A stretch of 64,000 bases of DNA from Apostichopus japonicus (taxonomy: Eukaryota > Echinodermata > Holothuroidea > Aspidochirotida > Stichopodidae): positions 7,779,501-7,843,500 of the forward strand of contig NC_092578.1 of NCBI RefSeq assembly GCF_037975245.1. Reading direction: 5' to 3'. The notes under the pieces are model-generated. The model searched no databases and had not been told where the DNA came from. It saw only the letters and a list, made by a program, of their open reading frames with translations. Both the position numbers and the translations under genes were made by a program. The first letter of the stretch is position 1, and the number at the start of each line of letters is the position of its first letter. This document shows, piece after piece, positions 55,901 through 64,000 of this stretch.

Positions 55901-58900
55901 AATTGGATGTATGGTAATATATAGCTGTGATCAGATGTACGGTAATAAATAGCTGTGATTGGATGTAAGGTAATATAAAGCTGTGAAGAAACGTACAGTA
56001 ATATATAGCTGTGATTGGATGTACCGTTATATATAGCTGTGATGAAATGTAAGATAATATTTATGTAGCTGTGATGAAATGTACGGTACTATATAGCTGG
56101 ATGTAATATTACAGTAATATATAGCTGTGATTGGATGTACGGTAATATAGAGCTGCGATTGGATGTACGGTATTATATAGCTGGGATTGGTTGTTCGGTA
56201 ACATATAGCTGCGATTGGATGTACAGTAAGATATAGCTGTGAATGATGTTCGGTAATATATAGCTGTGAATGATGTACAGTAATATGTAGCTGTGGTTGG
56301 ATGTACTCTTGCCCAAACGGCTCTTAAAGGTAGATTGTCTCCACTCGTTTTCTTTCTTCATTCAGATCCTACCATATCCCATCTTAAATTTCTGAATAAA
56401 GAGTGTATGAAACCTCAGATTGGCAGCAGAGCCACTGAACAACTTGTTGTTTGTGCTTCAGGTAAGTGTTGCTGGAGGTAATCACACACCTTGACGTTAA
56501 CATCAATTAGTCCATTTCCTTTGTTTATGAATCAGAAGAAATTGGTACTTTGAAGGATTTTTGTAGTATTTCCACCATATGTGTGCTATCCAGTTAGGAT
56601 AGCCATATTTTTGTGTCTATCGTGTACTGCAGTAGTACTACAGTATCTTTCAGGAAGAATTTGTGTTGGTATTCAGATTAAGTACTTGTACACATCGTCT
56701 AGTACTCGTAATTGGAAAGTATGAGTACTCCATACATCAGGGGGCAATTCTAGGTAACCTTGAGCAATCTCAGGAACTGCTTTTGCCAAATTTCTGTTAG
56801 GGATGTTAATTTGCTGTTGTGATTTTGAAAGGATTTTATGCAATATATTGTATGTGGGAAAAATAGGAACCCTTTGTAGGAAACAGAACAAGGAAGATAA
56901 GATAATTTAATCTCATACTTCAACCCTGTCAATTACCCCTCCTCCCCCCCCCCCCCCAATAATAGTCTTCTTCCAAGCACCCATGTGACACACCCACACT
57001 TATACCAGATCATCTGTGGCTGCAGTAATCCACTTTTCCTTTTTCTTTGTCCCCTGATAGGTTCTAATGGGTCTTGCATAGAGATCTGCACGCTGGAAAA
57101 GGAGCCTAACCCCTTAAACATTCCACAGGTATTTCAGTCAACTCAGATGAACAGAGATAAGACATCTTCCCAACTGGTAAGTCTGCGATGTACAGCTGAC
57201 TAATAGTCGGCTGCTGTCAGTTATATCCGTGTGTGATGAATAATAATCATCGATGAGAGAGGCTCGTCTTTTCCACTCAATCTCCATGACAATGCCATTC
57301 ACTCTATTTTTGCCAGTTCCTTTCATAAATATTCAGATCTCTGCACAAATATTATTAGTTAGTGCCACCTAGTGGTTCAGTAAGTATACAAAAAAGTTCG
57401 AAATGAAATATAAAACAAAAAAGCAATTCTGTTACAGGAATATCCTTGCAAGATCGTATATGGAAAGGGAGGGGGAAGGGGAGTAGGGGGGGAAGGGGGG
57501 AGGGGAATGGTAAAGTGGAAGCAGGTGGGGAGGATGAGGAATTAAATTAATGTAAAGTGTGATGGGTATGTTGACAGTTATAGTTGTTTTTCTGATTATG
57601 TTGTATTTTTCTGATTAGGATCATGCTTGTTTGTATCTGGGCTAATAAATACTGTGAAACTTAATGTTTACAATTATCCTGTCAGGAGCAAAATGGTCAT
57701 ACGGTGGTATCATGCGGTTTAAACTTTACTTGCACTGCTATTCTCAAGGACTATGTCTTCCCATCGTTTATCCGTAAAAATACCATGCAATTAGGGTCAA
57801 CCGTACAATTATGGTTGGATATTGGTTATTGGTAAAGAAAAGTATTTCATATCTACCAAAAAAAACTATTAAAATTGGTCTAGATTCATTCAGGTTTCAA
57901 GGTTTTACATGCTGTATGAATGGACGACACCAAAGCATAGAAAAATGTGAAATTTCTATCGGTAGATTTACGATCAGGGGTTCTCGATCAATTCTCTATA
58001 AGGACCAGAGAGAACCATCAGTTGGAACAAAGGGCCAGTCAGAATCAATATCTCACTTCAACTAGATTGATGTAATGTGTTATGTAATGTGAAAAATGTG
58101 TAATTGTGTAAAATGTGTAATGTGTTAAATGTAAATGTAATGTGTTAAAGCAGCTTGTGCTCTAGCCCAAGGATGTAAGGGCCTGCATCATCCCAATCAG
58201 TGCAAGATTGTTGACCCAACCTTTGGTCACAGGCTGAGTTGAGCCTTTCAAAGGCTGGATTGGGCCATAAATGGTCTACTGAGAAGCTAGTGTTCTAGAA
58301 TTATTCAAACCTCAAACAAAACAGGTACCACTTTATGACATAACCCTAGAATGTTTTTGTTTCGTAACTATGGTATTTTCTCTTTCTCCCTGTAGGTGTG
58401 GATGCACAGAGCTTCCCATACGGATATATCCACAGTATCTGCCATAGCTATGCCTCGGCTCCCTCTCAACCTTTCCAGTAAAATTTACAACGGTCCGGGT
58501 ATGTGCTTGGCTGTGACAAATGTAGATGGGACCATCAAATTGCTTCACAGGTATCAAAGAATATTTTAAAATTTTTTTCTACATTTATACCGTCAGATTC
58601 AAAATGGTCATACTCATGGTCATATCATAGTGGTATAATTTAGTTTAAATTTAATATTTTTGGCATTTCTCAGTGTTGGACAGATCTGTCTCAGTTGAAA
58701 GTATTCAATGTCTTGGAACAGCGATGCTTTCACGAGAACATCCAGATCGTTATGAAAAAAAAGGAAAATATGTTAGGAAGATGTTTCCCTTTCATTTTCA
58801 TTTCGTTTATTTCTGCCATTAAATTATAATGATATACATTGTTATTTCATCTTGAAAGGATCTATTTAACAAAGTTCACTCGGTTCAGATAACTTATCAT

Positions 58901-61900
58901 AAACTGTATTTTTGTATGTCTTGTCAGTATGAGAAGCATGAATGCCCTGTTTCTATTAGGTAAAGGTTAAGAGCTGTTCAAAGTGTCAGTTCAATTGCCT
59001 TGAAAGTTCAAAACAGGTCCTTTATATATTTTGTTTACAAAGCTGGTCCTTTATATATTTTGTTTACAAAGCTGGTCCTTTATATATTTTGTTTACGAAA
59101 TGGATTCTTTATATGTTTTGTAATCAAAACCAGATCCTTTTCAATACCTTGTTGTCATAACAATGTGGTTATAATATTTTGTTTTTTCTATGAGGTTGAC
59201 TCTGAGACTCTGTGATGCATTCAAGTATGAGAAAGTGAAGCCAGATTCTCAAGGTAATGTGACATATTAGATGAGGTTGTTTTTATCATTGCAATGACAA
59301 GCTGGATCCTTTAGGTGGAAATGATTATATGTTTACCAATCTCAAGTTGGTCAGAATTGTGGATCATGTAGGTGTTCAGAAACTTAAGGTTGGGAAGTCA
59401 ACTAATGGCATTTTCGGCCAATATCCAAAAAATACAGCAAATGCATGCTGGACACCTTTGGATTCATACAGTACAGAGACTTACTTCCCATATGACGTTT
59501 CATTGGGACATGTTCCCTGTTTGTTAATCAAGTGCCACACACACTTCCCTTTAATCACTCTTTAATTCTGTGTTTCTGTTAGTAATATTACTGCAATGTT
59601 CATTGAGCACATTGGTAGCAACTTAACAGGGGGCTGTGTCATTTTGCTAAATGCCAAAACTTAGATTTATGTCCTCTTGACATTGAAATATACTTATGTT
59701 TGTATTTAGTGCTCCCTGCCCCCACCCCAAATTGTTAGCCTACCAATGGCCCATCTCCCAGATCCCATTTCATAATTATGGTAGCCCTGTGTAAGTATCA
59801 TGTAGGGCACTAGGTAGTATAATATGTAGGTGCTGTATAGGTTACCCATCCTAGTTTTTCAAATAGGTAATGCTTCTTCTAGTCCATTTGTCATACGAGA
59901 GGTTTTACGAGAGGTGAGGTGATAAACCTAGAGCATTTTTCTTAGCAAAAACGAGATGTACATGGACACATTGAACAGTTGTAAACAGTTTTAATGGGGG
60001 AGGTGGGTTGGGTTCATAACTGTGATATCAAATATTTCTTTTTTTTGCTGAGAGGGCTCTGAACAAATGGAATGGATTGCTTGGTTTTAAGAATACTTTA
60101 GATAGTTATATTAAGAATTGAGGTTTCTGATTTAAGTATTTTTTTTGCTTTAGGAAGGGTCCTTGATGCCCCTGAATGTGGGCCCTATATGTCCCTCCTG
60201 ATCTCTTTTATTCTTCTCTACTAAACTAAAACCAACAGGTAAACGACAGAAGGTTCTTCAAGGCAAGCACGTAGTTTGTATGGAGATGTCTAACAGCTGC
60301 TGTGCCCTGATGGGGGTTGACAGGGCCGGGTCCGTCTGTCTCTTCAGGATCCGGCCCATGCTGGGCCAGTCTGTTGATCAAGGTGAATTTCTCTTCCTCT
60401 GTGTTTCGACGTTACCTTCTAACTTTGGCAACTTGGGGAATTCTTTGTCTCTTCTTGTTCCGATGAATATTTTTCGAATTTTGATGACTAATCTCTATAA
60501 ATCTGGTGATCTTCATTCATGTGTGTTGAAATTGACCAGGGATTCAAAAAATGGGGAATCCATGAAATCCTCTTCATTTTGGTATGATAAAAAGATTTAG
60601 TGTTGCAAATATATTCTGGAACTGTTACCAGATGGTGCTGTATTTACCATGCTTAATGAAAACAACAGATGCTGTTTTGTCTGTGTGTGATATCATTGTT
60701 CAAGTTCCACCTGTAGGTGACGTCTCTAAAGAAATCTTAATTTTTCTATTCATATTCAAATGGAGAAAATAATCAAGAATATGTACTGCAATTAATGCCG
60801 AGTATTAGGCAATGTAGAAATGTTATTTTAGCAACAACATATACAACTACCAACCCCTACCAAGGAAAATGAGTACAATAACGAGGAAAGATGATATAAC
60901 TTGTTAAATAAATAGTAATAATAATAATAATAATACCATATATTAAAGTGCTGTTATCATGAACTAAAACATGCTCAAGAGCACTGTACAAAAGAACCAA
61001 TACCTGGAATTAAGAAAACTTAAAAGTAGTAACAACAGCAATAAAAGTACAAAAATGATAAAAGACAGGGTTATAAACCACAATAAAGAACATTAAAATA
61101 TTAATATACATACAAAATTGGCACAGTAATGTGAATAAAACAACGAATAAGATTAATGCCCATACTCAAGCCTAAAAAGAGATAAGTTATCAAATGCATC
61201 GTAAAAGTGTCAATAGATGTGACATTTCTCAAGTGATGAGGAAGAGAATTCCAGAGTTTAGGACCTGCTGTACTGAACGAACAATCTCCATATGTGACTT
61301 TGTGTTATGTAACTTTTAGACTTGATCAAAGTCTGTTTTGTTCTTTCTTTTGTCTTTTCACAGGTGCTCTCAGAGCTCACACTATCAGTGTTGTGGTTAA
61401 TCTCTTTGTCTATTGTCTTGTGACTGGATTTGACCAGTGGGACGTGATCCTCAGGGTCACTCCGAGTGAGTTGTCCAGTTTTACCGTCTCCATCTTCAAT
61501 CAGTACTTTGAGATGATTCGTTAATTTTTATAAACCTTAAGGTCAAAGGTCAAACTAAGACATAGACTGACTTTTACTTCTATGCTCCTTTTTATAAAAA
61601 AAACTTGAAATATGAAATTGTTTGACGAAGTGGAAAAAAAGAGGTAGAGTTGAAGGTTGAAGTGGAATTTTTCACTGTTCTGTAAACTTTGGTCAAGCTA
61701 TGTAACATACACACACACACACGTAATGCAGGGACGTCCAAAGCCAGGTTGGGCTCTGGGAACAAGTACTTCAACAGTCCCCATTTTTGAAATCTCCTTA
61801 TATTCATCATATATTCATTTGTAAATAATTGGACCAGGGACTGTATCCCTTGCACCCCCCTCATCAGGCCTGTACATTAATCAGATATTCAACTGCCGTA

Positions 61901-64000
61901 CCTCTCTCCCCCCCCCACCCCTCCATCCAATCAAACACAAAAAATTAAAATTAATTATTAGCACAACCTTGTGAGTATATACCTAATTTATAGCCTTAAA
62001 TTTGCCTCAAAATGCACCTTTTCTGTCTAAAAGTTTGTTTTTTCACTGAGGGAGTCCTCTTCAATGACCTCATGGCCACACCTCCTAAAATCCTGGATCA
62101 GTCCTGGTACCTCTCAGTCCAACTAAGAGATCTATGTATTTTACAACCATTTCGCTGCTCAGAAGTAGTCTGTTTCCAACGAGTCAAATACAGTCACTCT
62201 ATTTTAATGTAATGTTTTATAACTTCGTTTCAATGCCCTGAAGTTGATGACTAATTTTCAACATTCATGGTGCTTAGTTTGGTGTGCTAACGTAATTAAG
62301 AAAATTATATGATTTCACGCTTGACCGTCATGTATATTCTATCAACAGAATCGAACCAAAATGTAAACTTCAAGTCATACATAATTTTCAACGTATTTTA
62401 CAAGAAGATGTATTATCCTTATCTAAGGGTGTCTTGGGTATCTTGTGACGATGAACGGTTTTTCATTTGATTCTCCTCGCAGATATGGTAGAGGCCATTC
62501 TCGATAAACTGACGAATGGATTCAAAAATCAACCCAAGGCTACGCAGGAGTTGTTAATGATGAAATTCATGTCCACTCGAGCTGCTCTGTATAGGTGAGT
62601 GAAAGATGTTAATTAAGACATTGTCACAATCTATGTAGGTGAGTGAACAATATGCTAAGAAAGACATTGTCACACTCTATGTAGGTGGGTAAAAGATATG
62701 TTAAGAAAGACATTGTCACACTCTATGTAGGTGGGTAAAAGATATGTTAAGAAAGACATTGTCACATTCTATGTAGGTGGGTAAAAGATATGTTAAGAAA
62801 AACATTGTCACAATCTATGCAGTTGAGTATAAGATATGTTAAGAGAGACATTGTCACATTCTATGTAGGTGAGTAAAAGATATGTTAAGAAAGACATTGT
62901 CACACTCTATGTAGGTGGGTAAAAGATATGTTAAGAAAGACATTGTCACACTCTATGTAGGTGAGTAAAAGATATGTTAAGAAAGACATTGTCACAATCT
63001 ATGCAGTTGAGTATAAGATATGTTAAGAGAGACATTGTCACATTCTATGTAGGTGAGTAAATGATATGTTAAGAAAGAAGTTGTCACACTCTATGTAGAC
63101 TTGTGAGTAAAAGATATGTTAAGAAAGACATTGTCACACTCTATGTAGGTGGGTAAAAGATATGTTAAGAAAAACATTGTCACACTCTATGTAGGTGGGT
63201 AAAAGATATGTTAAGAAAAACATTGTCACACTCTATGTAGACCTATGAGTAAAAGATATGTTAAGAAAAACATTGTCACACTCTATGTAGGTGGGTAAAA
63301 GATATGTTAAGAAAGACATTGTGACACTCTATGTAGGTGAGTAAAATATATGTGAATAAAGACATTGTCGCACTCTTTGTAGACCTATGAGTAAAAGATA
63401 TGTTAAGAAAGACATTGTCACACTCTATGTAGACCTGTGAGTAAAAGATATGTTAAGAAAGACATTGTCACATTCTATGTAGGTGGGTAAAAGATATGTT
63501 AAGAAAGACATTGTCACACTCTATGTAGACCTATGAGTAAAAGATATGTTAAGAAAGACATTGTGACACTCTATGTAGGTGGGTAAAAGATATGTTAAGA
63601 AAGACATTGTCACACTCTATGTAGGTGAGTAAAATATATGTGAATAAAGACATTGTCGCACTCTTTGTAGACCTATGAGTAAAAGATATGTTCAGAATGA
63701 CATTGTCGCACTCTATGTAGGTGAGTAAGAGAAAGACATTGTCACACTCTTTGTAGGTGAATCTCAAATTTTTTAAGAATTGATATATATGTATAGTGAT
63801 ATTTTTACTTTGCAGGTTCTTTTAAGTTATGGCCCATGTGTCTATGTAGGTGATTAGAAGTTTTACTGCAGCATCAATTTTGAACTGTGAAGAGCCCCCT
63901 CCCCCCCCCCCAAGGGTCATATCTTTCATGTCCTCCTCCTTACAGATCACATCTCTCAAGTCCCACCTGACAGGTCATATCTTTTGTCTTCTCAAAAACA
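46870..64000 (+). CDS. MED16: Mediator complex subunit 16 (14 exons seen, 3' end outside window)
   Basis: MED16 is a Mediator tail-module subunit that relays activator signals to RNA polymerase II in the nucleus. Coding exons are 46870-46919, 48473-48637, 50036-50237, 52115-52249, 53008-53113, 54832-54915, 55695-55772, 56366-56461, 57061-57176, 58396-58550, 59195-59253, 60239-60382, 61364-61465 and 62483-62594. All introns are GT-AG and every phase agrees, giving 1,604 coding bases (534 codons). Human MED16 has about 877 residues, so roughly the N-terminal 60% is present: the beta-propeller region and the start of what follows. Matching blocks in order include SCRNTFAFTA, the WD-like ITLLEWESTGTRLLSG, EGWIAVTTQGMVTV, VAVADIAFQS, PTISHLKFL, MPRLPLNLSS, YCLVTGFDQWDVIL and RAALYR. 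An in-frame TGA at 46840 precedes the start ATG, fixing it. Confidence 0.95.
46920..48472. other. MED16 intron 1
   Basis: No repeat or exon recognised in this 1.55 kb. Confidence 0.6.
48473..48637 (+). CDS. MED16: MED16 coding exon 2
   Basis: Residues 17-71. Acceptor TTTCTTCCAG, donor TTACAG|GTTAG. Contains the diagnostic SCRNTFAFTA and HIIDPDRPWERY blocks (human SCRNLIAFT and HILDTEHPWD). Confidence 0.93.
48638..50035. other. MED16 intron 2
   Basis: C run at 48936-48951 and a CCCTCC repeat at 49711-49762 listed separately; otherwise nothing. Confidence 0.6.
49711..49762 (-). other. (CCCTCC)n tract, quadruplex-prone on minus strand
   Basis: About 50 bases of ccctcc/cctccc units inside MED16 intron 2. 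The G strand is the non-transcript strand complement. Confidence 0.8.
50036..50237 (+). CDS. MED16: MED16 coding exon 3
   Basis: Residues 72-139. Acceptor TGCTCCTCAG, donor AGTAAG|GTAGAG. Encodes a WD-like repeat (ITLLEWESTGTRLLSGDAGG, then RIVLWQM) and GEPIVATSWLHG. The last 84 bases are re-copied twice downstream. Confidence 0.95.
50154..50619. repeat. Tandem triplication of exon 3 end plus donor
   Basis: Three copies start at 50154, 50307 and 50463 (periods 153 and 156). Each holds the last 84 exon bases, the AAG|GTAGAG donor and ~69 intron bases. Copy 3 differs from the true exon by two synonymous changes in the coding part. Copy 2 also has Ile-to-Thr and Ser-to-Asn changes. Copies 2 and 3 lack a pyrimidine-rich acceptor, and reading through from exon 3 meets a stop, so they are probably not used. 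Confidence 0.9.
51760..52082. mobile_element. 323-bp hAT-like MITE next to a splice acceptor
   Basis: Ends CATAGGCGTAGGAGGC and its inverse (GCTCCTACGCCTATG), flanked by the perfect 8-base repeat ATCTCACC (51752-51759 and 52083-52090). G and C runs sit just inside the ends. No coding capacity. Its right edge is 32 bases from MED16 exon 4. Confidence 0.88.
52115..52249 (+). CDS. MED16: MED16 coding exon 4
   Basis: Residues 140-184. Acceptor CCTTTTCTACAG, donor GGCATG|GTGAGG. Contains FKHIPFQPSLKLHG and EGWIAVTTQGM (human RVKFSPSLTLFGG and EGWIAVTVSGL). Confidence 0.95.
52250..53007. other. MED16 intron 4
   Basis: No repeat or exon recognised. Confidence 0.55.
53008..53113 (+). CDS. MED16: MED16 coding exon 5
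   Basis: Residues 185-219 plus one base. Acceptor TTTCTCTGCAG, donor AGAGTT|GTGAGT. Contains VTVKLLNLKGESEV and VAVADIAFQS (human VALADIAFTG). Confidence 0.93.
53114..54831. other. MED16 intron 5
   Basis: C run 53713-53740, G-rich tract 54440-54470 and short TA-rich text near 54505-54620. No exon seen. Confidence 0.55.
54832..54915 (+). CDS. MED16: MED16 coding exon 6
   Basis: Residues 220-247 plus one base. Acceptor CCTTCAAG, donor ACGAA|GTAAGT. Encodes GHILIAVADGSTRLPVHVFR (human NIVVATADGSSASPVQFYK). Confidence 0.93.
55290..55412 (+). mobile_element. LINE-like 3' end (L2-type tail)
   Basis: gtaaagcgctcttgaacatg, then ctttagcatga, then gcgctatataaat forms a hairpin typical of the shared 3' tail of L2-clade LINEs and their SINEs. 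It pairs in sequence with the tail of the longer minus-strand copy at 60915-61300. Only the 3' end is kept. MED16 intron 6. Confidence 0.55.
55695..55772 (+). CDS. MED16: MED16 coding exon 7
   Basis: Residues 248-273 plus one base. Acceptor CAATATTCAG, donor AAAAAT|GTAACT. Encodes KCTMKIDQLPSYFVRCCLDF (human [20 protein letters not shown]). Confidence 0.93.
55805..56310. repeat. ~27-bp minisatellite in MED16 intron 7
   Basis: About 18 imperfect units of atatagctgtgattggatgt plus acggta. Units vary in single bases and a few are deleted. It fills most of intron 7. Confidence 0.9.
56366..56461 (+). CDS. MED16: MED16 coding exon 8
   Basis: Residues 274-305 plus one base. Acceptor TTCTTCATTCAG, donor TCAG|GTAAGT. 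Encodes PTISHLKFLNKEC and ATEQLVVCAS (human AITHLKFLARDM and SEQVLLCASS). Confidence 0.94.
57061..57176 (+). CDS. MED16: MED16 coding exon 9
   Basis: Residues 306-344. Acceptor CCCTGATAG, donor CAACTG|GTAAGT. Encodes CIEICTLEKEPNPLNIPQVF, matching human IVECWSLRKEGLPVNNIFQ. Confidence 0.92.
57464..57510 (+). other. G-rich quadruplex-prone tract in MED16 intron 9
   Basis: Runs of 3-7 G separated by A or GT (gggagggggaaggggagtag, then gggggggaagggggg) on the transcribed-sense strand of MED16. Confidence 0.7.
58396..58550 (+). CDS. MED16: MED16 coding exon 10
   Basis: Residues 345-395 plus two bases. Acceptor CTCCCTGTAG, donor TTCACAG|GTATC. Contains DISTVSAIAMPRLPLNLSS and YNGPGMCLAVTNVDGTIKLL (human AVALPKLPISLTN and YPGLGLALAFHDGSVHIV). 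Confidence 0.95.
59017..59110. repeat. Three copies of a ~29-bp repeat
   Basis: ggtcctttatatattttgtt plus tacaaagct, in tandem, the last diverged, in MED16 intron 10. Confidence 0.85.
59195..59253 (+). CDS. MED16: MED16 coding exon 11
   Basis: Residues 396-415. Acceptor TTTCTATGAG, donor CAAG|GTAATG. Encodes LTLRLCDAFKYEKVKPDSQG. Sequence conservation is low here; the call rests on position, phase and splice sites. Confidence 0.75.
60239..60382 (+). CDS. MED16: MED16 coding exon 12
   Basis: Residues 416-463. Acceptor AAACCAACAG, donor TCAAG|GTGAAT. Contains CCALMGVDRAGSVCLFRIRP (human LALVGIDSHGKLSVLRLSP) and MLGQSVDQG. Confidence 0.93.
60915..61300 (-). mobile_element. 5'-truncated L2-like LINE fragment
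   Basis: On the minus strand the first ~115 bases still encode YGDCSFSTAGPKLWNSLP, then HHLRNVTSIDTF, the well-known C-terminal block of non-LTR reverse transcriptase proteins. About 250 bases of 3' UTR follow, then the hairpin gctcttgagcatgttttag and a (TATTAT)n tail. An in-frame stop lies just upstream, so it is a dead fragment. MED16 intron 12, 64 bases before exon 13. Confidence 0.8.
61364..61465 (+). CDS. MED16: MED16 coding exon 13
   Basis: Residues 464-497. Acceptor GTCTTTTCACAG, donor TCCGA|GTGAGT. Contains NLFVYCLVTGFDQWDVILRV (human [20 protein letters not shown]). The open frame runs on past the donor but loses similarity there. Confidence 0.95.
61466..62482. other. MED16 intron 13
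   Basis: Short (CA)n at 61708-61722 and C runs near 61853 and 61906. No exon seen. Confidence 0.55.
62483..62594 (+). CDS. MED16: MED16 coding exon 14 (last in window)
   Basis: Residues 498-534. Acceptor TCTCCTCGCAG, donor TATAG|GTGAGT. Encodes MVEAILDKLTNGF and MKFMSTRAALYR (human MVQSLVEKL and RILAMKASLCK). The remaining ~340 residues lie beyond 64000 or in exons not visible here. Confidence 0.93.
62586..63765. repeat. 46-bp minisatellite carrying copies of the exon 14 splice donor
   Basis: About 25 tandem units of 46 bases (49 in the variant with gtagacctatgag). Each runs ctatgtaggtgagtaaaaga, then tatgttaagaaagacattgt, then cacact. The first unit overlaps the end of exon 14 (CTGTATAG|GTGAGTGAAAGATG), so each unit repeats a few exon bases plus the donor. 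There are no spacers, so it is not CRISPR-like. Confidence 0.92.
63766..64000. other. MED16 intron 14, right edge
   Basis: No exon recognised up to the window edge; C run at 63899-63911. Confidence 0.5.

Noticed and set aside
61466-61524. Extension of MED16 exon 13 to the TAA at 61522
   Set aside because: Similarity to MED16 stops at the GTGAGT donor and resumes in phase in exon 14, so splicing at 61465 is right.
62586-63765. Regular repeats with near-constant spacing, considered as a CRISPR-like array
   Set aside because: Units are contiguous with no unique spacers, and the array lies in an animal intron.

Overview
The window is AT-rich animal nuclear DNA. Three spliced protein-coding genes can be read by conserved peptides, GT-AG introns and matching phase: a cytochrome b561 ferric/ascorbate reductase gene (minus strand, 5833-13193), XRCC2 (minus strand, 40112-46511) and the 5' two thirds of MED16 (plus strand, from 46870 and running off the right edge). 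The long introns, heavy load of TA microsatellites, tRNA-derived SINEs, hAT-like MITEs and an L2-like LINE tail fit a marine invertebrate deuterostome. A sea cucumber or other echinoderm is my best guess, but this is inference from repeat style and protein similarity, not proof.

Layout. 1-5832: downstream flank of the b561 gene, with purine-rich G tracts, a tRNA-derived SINE (3003-3254) and three tandem antisense copies of a repeat whose 5' end looks like the start of U2 snRNA (3301-3883). 5833-13193: the b561 gene, four coding exons, with minisatellites, a tRNA SINE and a small inverted-repeat MITE in its introns. 13194-40111: a 27 kb stretch with no gene I can support. It holds simple repeats, palindromic MITEs (18517-18703, 25497-25635), a 158-bp tandem duplication, SINE copies, a 400-bp hAT-like MITE with an 8-bp target duplication, and a fourth, best preserved U2-headed copy (37543-37733). 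40112-46511: XRCC2, two coding exons split by a 5.4 kb intron. Most of that intron is one 3,287-bp foldback-type transposon (42930-46216) with a 9-bp target duplication and two internal tandem arrays. 46512-46869: a short head-to-head promoter shared by XRCC2 and MED16. 46870-64000: fourteen MED16 exons. Its introns carry a triplicated exon end, a hAT-like MITE close to a splice acceptor, minisatellites, an L2-like LINE end, and a large minisatellite that re-copies the exon 14 splice donor.

The three genes are not functionally linked: membrane electron transfer, homologous-recombination repair and transcriptional Mediator. XRCC2 and MED16 probably share one bidirectional promoter. The most interesting material is in the repeats: the complex foldback transposon, the U2 snRNA-headed retroposon, and the decoy splice-donor arrays in MED16.
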